The notes under the pieces were generated by a model, which saw nothing but the letters and a program-made list of their open reading frames with translations, had not been told where the DNA came from and ran no database searches. A DNA stretch of 27,085 nucleotides from an uncultured Bacteroides sp. (GTDB taxonomy: Bacteria; Bacteroidota; Bacteroidia; Bacteroidales; Bacteroidaceae), in assembly GCF_949298305.1 (NCBI RefSeq), contig NZ_CASFWU010000034.1:1-27085 (forward strand), read 5' to 3'. Below, piece by piece: positions 23,544-27,085 of this stretch (its first letter is position 1; every line of letters begins with the position of its first letter). The position numbers and the translations under genes were made by a program.

Positions 23544-23575
23544 CAAAGTAAGGCAATTCTTATCGAATAAAGAAA
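23544..23575 (-). promoter_or_regulatory. Possible promoter of the mce-mmd operon
   Basis: On the minus strand TTTC (23575-23572), 20 bp and TTACTTTG (23551-23544) give a near match to TTTG-N20-TAnnTTTG, with one mismatch in each box. It would start transcription about 45 nt before the mce ATG. Confidence 0.45.
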
Positions 23576-23650
23576 TATTTCGTCAATTAATTGCGGCTCC
23601 AGCGAGAATTTTCAAGCCTCTGTGAATTTATGTTCTTTGTATGTTTACAA

Positions 23651-23754
23651 CAGAGGGCACAGTGGTTCACAGGAATGCTAGGGTATTGGATGTTTTCGTA
23701 GATTACCCGTATTTACACGGATTCATCCAATGCAACGAGACACTGTGTATTCTG
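23651..23754. repeat. Nested inverted repeats
   Basis: Three arms nest within each other: CACAGTG/CACTGTG (23658-23664 with 23741-23747), ATTGGATG/CATCCAAT (23685-23692 with 23724-23731) and CCGT/ACGG (23707-23710 with 23717-23720); CAGA/TCTG extends the outer pair. The left part also reads as degenerate short direct repeats (CAGAGGGCACAGTGGTTCACAGG). It may fold as RNA or be decayed repetitive DNA. Confidence 0.5.
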
Positions 23755-23804
23755 TGTGAGATTATTGGTGCAAATCACAAATGCTTGGTTCATGGCCAGA
23801 ATTC

Positions 23805-23906
23805 CTTTAATTCCTAAACCCTCTCAAGGCGGGTGATAACTCCTTATAATTCCTATAAGTTTAACTTTGTTGATTTTCAATTCGGTAAAGTTTAGCTTGA
23901 GTCAAG
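23805..23906. repeat. Diverged intergenic repeat, copy A
   Basis: The copy begins CTTTAATTCCTAAACC, includes GGGTGATAACTCC and continues through AAGTTT, GATTTTCAATTCG and AAAGTTTAGCTT. It aligns over its whole length with copy B at 24072-24184, which has extra TTTAACTCC units. Its arms AAGTTTAACTTT and AAAGTTTAGCTT are partly complementary. Confidence 0.75.
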
Positions 23907-24071
23907 GAACTTTTGCTGCTGGTTGACGGATTTTTATTCTGTCTGCTTCTTTTCAATTTGGTGTCAATTGAAAAAATAATTATAGTTTAAGTTTCGCAAG
24001 TTTATTAACGGGTTGTAGTTAAGCCAATACCTTTGTGAAAAAGGATGCCGACCATACATTTGAGCTATCGG

Positions 24072-24184
24072 CTTTAACTTCTAAGCCACCATGGTGGGTG
24101 ATAACTCCTTTTAACTCCTTTAACTCCTGCAAGTTTGGTTTCGCCGATTTACAATTCGCACTTGCGAAACTTGGGTAATGAGTC
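24072..24184. repeat. Diverged intergenic repeat, copy B
   Basis: The copy begins CTTTAACTTCTAAGCC, includes GGGTGATAACTCC, three short TTTAACTCC-like units, AAGTTTGGTTTCG, GATTTACAATTCG and GCGAAACTTG. CAAGTTT and AAACTTG can pair around the conserved centre, as can TTTCGC with GCGAAA. The palindrome CCACCATGGTGG lies at its left part. Confidence 0.75.
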
Positions 24185-24232
24185 CACTTTAAAAAGTGCC
24201 ATTTCCGTCTTAGAGAATAATATAGATATCAT

Positions 24233-24312
24233 TCTGTCATCCTGAACGCAGTGAAGGATCTCTTTCGGAAGCTATGTGATAACAGATCCTTCACTGCGTT
24301 CAGGATGACAGA
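24233..24312. repeat. Perfect 29-bp inverted repeat
   Basis: Arms at 24233-24261 and 24284-24312 are exact complements around a 22-nt loop; each contains TCATCCTGAACGCAGTGAAG or its complement. No T-tract or coding sequence is attached. It resembles the widely scattered bacterial intergenic TCATCCTGA...AAGGATCT repeat in inverted pairs. Confidence 0.92.
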
Positions 24313-24589
24313 GCAAAGTGATAGCAACGATAAAGAGACTCAGGGAAAAAGTGGGCTCGGTAATTATAGGAATACCGCCAACAGATTAAGTCTATTCTTT
24401 ATGGCTTCCTAAAGAGTGTGTCGGGCGAAAAGGGAAAACAAACGAAGAATGGAATGTATGATGTTATTACAATACGACAGTTAACAATGGTGTGATTATC
24501 TTTATTATTTCTATAGGCAGTATCACTCCAATCATCGCAAGACTTCAAAAAACTTCTGTTAAAAATAGATAACAAGGATAATTTTGTTA

Positions 24590-24597
24590 TATCTTTG
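24590..24597 (+). promoter_or_regulatory. -7 box of the antiporter gene
   Basis: TATCTTTG matches the Bacteroides -7 box, 22 bp before the ATG at 24620; no good -33 box is seen. It supports 24620 rather than the in-frame ATG at 24584 as the start. Confidence 0.6.
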
Positions 24598-24619
24598 TCA
24601 GCAATTACATAAAACAGGA

Positions 24620-26890
24620 ATGAATATGTCACATTTGGCTCCTCTGATTGCCGATTTGGCTTTGATATTGATTTGTGCGGGGGTTATGACCTTGTTGTTT
24701 AAGAAACTGAAACAACCGCTTGTTTTGGGATATGTGGTGGCCGGTTTTTTGGCCAGTCCGCATCTGGCCTTTACTCCGTCGGTAGTGGATACGGCTAATA
24801 TCCAGACATGGGCGGACATCGGCGTCATCTTCCTGCTGTTTGCGCTGGGGCTTGAGTTCAGTTTCAAGAAAATTGTGAAAGTGGGAGGAGCAGCCATCAT
24901 AGCTGCCTGTACCATCATCTTTTGTATGATTTTTGTCGGGATTGCTGTTGGCAATGCTTTCGGGTGGAAAAGGATGGACTGCATCTTCCTGGGAGGAATG
25001 ATTGCCATGTCTTCGACGACCATTATTTATAAGGCATTTACTGACTTGGGTATCCTAAAGAAACAGTTTACCAGTCTGGTGCTCAGTGTGCTGATCCTGG
25101 AAGATATTTTGGCCATTGTGCTGATGGTGATGCTGTCTACGATGGCGGTAAGCCATAACTTTGAGGGCTCTGAAATGCTGGGGAGCATAGCCAAACTGTT
25201 GTTTTTCCTGATTTTGTGGTTTGTGGTGGGCATTTACCTGATTCCCGAGTTCTTGAAGAGATGTCGGAAGCTGATGAGCGAGGAGACGATGCTGATTGTG
25301 GCTTTGGGGCTGTGTTTCGGCATGGTGGTCGTGGCTGCACATACCGGTTTTTCGGCGGCGTTCGGGGCTTTCATCATGGGGTCTATCCTGGCAGAAACGG
25401 TGGAAGCTGAACACATAGAACGTTTGGTGAAGCCGGTGAAGGATTTGTTTGGTGCCATTTTCTTCGTGTCGGTGGGCATGATGGTCGATCCGAACATGAT
25501 TGTGGAATATGCCGTGCCGATTGTGGTTATCACACTGGCGGTGCTGGTAGGACAGTCGCTTTTCGGTACGTTGGGTATGTTGCTTTCGGGACAGACTCTG
25601 AAAACGGCCATGCAATGTGGTTTCAGCCTGACTCAGATTGGTGAATTTGCCTTTATCATTGCATCGTTGGGTGTCTCGCTGAAGGTGACAAGTGATTTCC
25701 TGTATCCCATTGTGGTGACGGTTTCGGTCATCACCACTTTCTTCACTCCCTATATGATCCGATTGGCTGAGCCTGCCTATGGTTTTGTGGACAGACATTT
25801 GCCTGAAAAGTGGCAGAATTTTCTGGCTCGCTATTCCTCTTCGTCCACTACCCTGAACCATGAAAGCCTGTGGAAACGCTTGATTTTTGCATTAGTGCGT
25901 ATCACTTTGGTTTACTCCATCATTTGTATTGCCATTATTGCTCTTTCTTTCCGTTTCCTGGTTCCATTTTGTCTGGATAATCTGCCCGGTATCTGGGGCT
26001 CACTGACTGCAGCGTTTGTCACGTTGCTGTTCATGTCTCCCTTTTTGCGGGCCATTATGATCAAGAAAAATCATTCGGTGGAGTTTGTCACTTTATGGAA
26101 TGACAACCGTGGAAACCGGGCGCCACTGGTAGCTACCATCGTGTTGCGTATTTTGTTGGGCGTTTCTTTTGTGATGTTCGTAATGGCTGGACTGTTTAAA
26201 ATCTCAGTCGGTTTGTTGTTGGGAGTGGCTATCCTGTTGGTCATTGTCATGATACTATCACGCCAGCTGAAGAGGCAATCTATCCTGATTGAGCGTAAAT
26301 TCCTCCAGAACCTGCGTTCGCGTGATATGAAGGCCGAGTATTTGGGAGAAAAGAAACCGGAATATGCAGGGCGCCTACTGTCCCGCGATTTGCACTTGAC
26401 TGATTACGAAGTGCCCGGCGAAGCGACTTGGGCAGGAAAAACATTGGCAGAACTGAATTTTGGAAAGAAATACGGGGTACATGTCGTCTCCATCCTGCGG
26501 GGTAAAAAACGTATCAATATACCTGGAGCTTCGGTCCGGTTATTCCCTCAAGACAAGATACAGGTAATCGGTACAGACGAGGAGTTGAAAGTGTTTGGCG
26601 AAGAGATGGAAAAGGCTTCGGCAATGGATAGTGACGTGGTGGAAAAGAGTGAGACGATTCTCCGTCAATTTTTGATAGATGAACATTCTCCTTTTCTGGG
26701 AAAGACTTTGCGGGAAGCCGGCATACGTGAGAAGTACCGTTGCCTGATTGTCGGAATAGAGTCGGGTGGTGAACCTTTGCATGCTCCCGGTTCACAAGAA
26801 CAGTTCTCAGAAGGGGATGTTGTCTGGATTGTAGGGGAGAATGATGATGTCTACAAACTGGCCGGTCGGAGCGAAGAGGAAGAAGGGTAG
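24620..26890 (+). CDS. CPA2-family cation:proton antiporter with TrkA-C domains
   Basis: The 756-residue protein exchanges K+ or Na+ for protons across the inner membrane. The Na+/H+ exchanger-type domain spans about 10-385: LKQPLVLGYVVAGFLASP, a membrane segment with FALGLEFS, the ion site LILEDILAIV (E161, D162), HTGFSAAFGAFIMGSILAE (241-259) and QIGEFAFIIASLG. Four further membrane segments follow at about 421-445, 458-480, 502-525 and 528-548. The cytoplasmic end holds two TrkA-C (RCK-C)-like domains, near 590-660 and 680-750 (for example FPQDKIQVIGTDEEL and SEGDVVWIVGE), without a TrkA-N nucleotide domain. Such domains gate transport by ligand. A second ATG at 24626 is nearly equal. GC content is lower than in the central window. 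No neighbouring gene within the window shares its transcript. Confidence 0.93.
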   Translation: MNMSHLAPLIADLALILICAGVMTLLFKKLKQPLVLGYVVAGFLASPHLAFTPSVVDTANIQTWADIGVIFLLFALGLEFSFKKIVKVGGAAIIAACTIIFCMIFVGIAVGNAFGWKRMDCIFLGGMIAMSSTTIIYKAFTDLGILKKQFTSLVLSVLILEDILAIVLMVMLSTMAVSHNFEGSEMLGSIAKLLFFLILWFVVGIYLIPEFLKRCRKLMSEETMLIVALGLCFGMVVVAAHTGFSAAFGAFIMGSILAETVEAEHIERLVKPVKDLFGAIFFVSVGMMVDPNMIVEYAVPIVVITLAVLVGQSLFGTLGMLLSGQTLKTAMQCGFSLTQIGEFAFIIASLGVSLKVTSDFLYPIVVTVSVITTFFTPYMIRLAEPAYGFVDRHLPEKWQNFLARYSSSSTTLNHESLWKRLIFALVRITLVYSIICIAIIALSFRFLVPFCLDNLPGIWGSLTAAFVTLLFMSPFLRAIMIKKNHSVEFVTLWNDNRGNRAPLVATIVLRILLGVSFVMFVMAGLFKISVGLLLGVAILLVIVMILSRQLKRQSILIERKFLQNLRSRDMKAEYLGEKKPEYAGRLLSRDLHLTDYEVPGEATWAGKTLAELNFGKKYGVHVVSILRGKKRINIPGASVRLFPQDKIQVIGTDEELKVFGEEMEKASAMDSDVVEKSETILRQFLIDEHSPFLGKTLREAGIREKYRCLIVGIESGGEPLHAPGSQEQFSEGDVVWIVGENDDVYKLAGRSEEEEG

Positions 26891-27014
26891 ATTAGTGGGT
26901 AGCATTTGTGGAGTTGGGTAGGTCTGATTTTTACTGAATGTCCCGATATTAGCTTTTACATCAAACTCACGTTAAAAAGGGATATTGTAATCATTCTATT
27001 TTCCGACACGATAA

Positions 27015-27043
27015 TTTTATCGGCTGTTTTTCAGCCGATAAAA
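27015..27043. terminator. Hairpin downstream of the antiporter
   Basis: A perfect 12-bp stem (TTTTATCGGCTG with its complement) and 5-T loop lie 125 bp after the antiporter stop. A/T runs close the stem on both sides, so it can stop transcription in either direction; no separate T-tract follows. A TATTTTTG at 27064-27071 may be the -7 box of a gene beyond the right edge. Confidence 0.65.
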
Positions 27044-27085
27044 TAAAAATGTCCGCAAGAAAATATTTTTGTTTTAACATTTCGG

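Larger units (their letters stand above)
23491..24619. other. Repeat-rich 1.1-kb intergenic region
   Basis: No convincing gene is present. Low GC and multiple in-frame stops argue against coding. The region holds the likely mce promoter (23544-23575), a nested inverted repeat structure (23651-23754), two diverged copies of a repeat of about 100 bp (23805-23906 and 24072-24184), a perfect 29-bp inverted repeat (24233-24312) and the antiporter -7 box (24590-24597). Confidence 0.75.

Noticed and set aside
24233..24312. Insertion sequence ends
   Set aside because: The arms enclose only 22 nt with no transposase and no visible target duplication, so it cannot be an autonomous element.
24399..24632. 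77-codon minus-strand open frame between the inverted repeat and the antiporter
   Set aside because: It overlaps the antiporter promoter and start, has no family resemblance and no promoter of its own.

Overview
The window reads as chromosomal DNA of a Bacteroidaceae species (Bacteroides or Phocaeicola type). The evidence is several promoters of the Bacteroides kind (TTTG, about 20 bp, TAnnTTTG), a SusA-type neopullulanase, a sodium-pumping methylmalonyl-CoA decarboxylase operon as used in succinate/propionate fermentation, and very weak Shine-Dalgarno sites. I saw no rRNA, tRNA, CRISPR array, transposase or phage gene. Species cannot be assigned by eye.

Layout. 1-141: start of a GNAT acetyltransferase that runs off the left edge (-). 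390-2561: secreted histidine phosphatase and a Prx6-type peroxiredoxin (+), each with its own promoter. 2660-4621: AAA-ATPase/PD-(D/E)XK protein followed by an SRPBCC protein (-). 4875-5714: flavodoxin-like lipoprotein (+). 5913-7639 (perhaps from 7776): tightly packed operon of a HEAT-like protein, a GNAT acetyltransferase and a Cdd1/DUF3795 fusion (-). 7777-8373: spacer with a 22-bp tandem repeat and the promoter/operator of the next operon. 8374-12837: marR, tolC-like, emrA-like, emrB-like tripartite drug efflux operon (+). 12948-14884: voltage-sensor ion channel with a zinc ribbon, DUF2007 protein and SDR oxidoreductase (-). 15174-18479: susA and a TPR protein (-), with a LacI-type palindrome between them. 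18689-23490: mce, mmdA, a lamin-tail/OadG fusion, a biotin carrier and mmdB (-). 23491-24619: a long spacer full of diverged repeats and inverted repeats. 24620-26890: CPA2 cation:proton antiporter with two TrkA-C-like domains (+).

How the genes work together. The mce-mmdA-oadG-bcc-mmdB group epimerises methylmalonyl-CoA and decarboxylates it to propionyl-CoA while exporting Na+. The marR operon is a self-contained, probably self-repressed efflux system. susA supplies periplasmic alpha-glucan hydrolysis, but no other sus gene is in view. Most genes are ordinary core Bacteroidaceae genes. The least explained material is the Cdd1/DUF3795 operon, the lamin-tail/OadG fusion, the extracytoplasmic flavodoxin, and the repeat-rich spacers at 7.8-8.4 kb, 15.0 kb and 23.6-24.3 kb.
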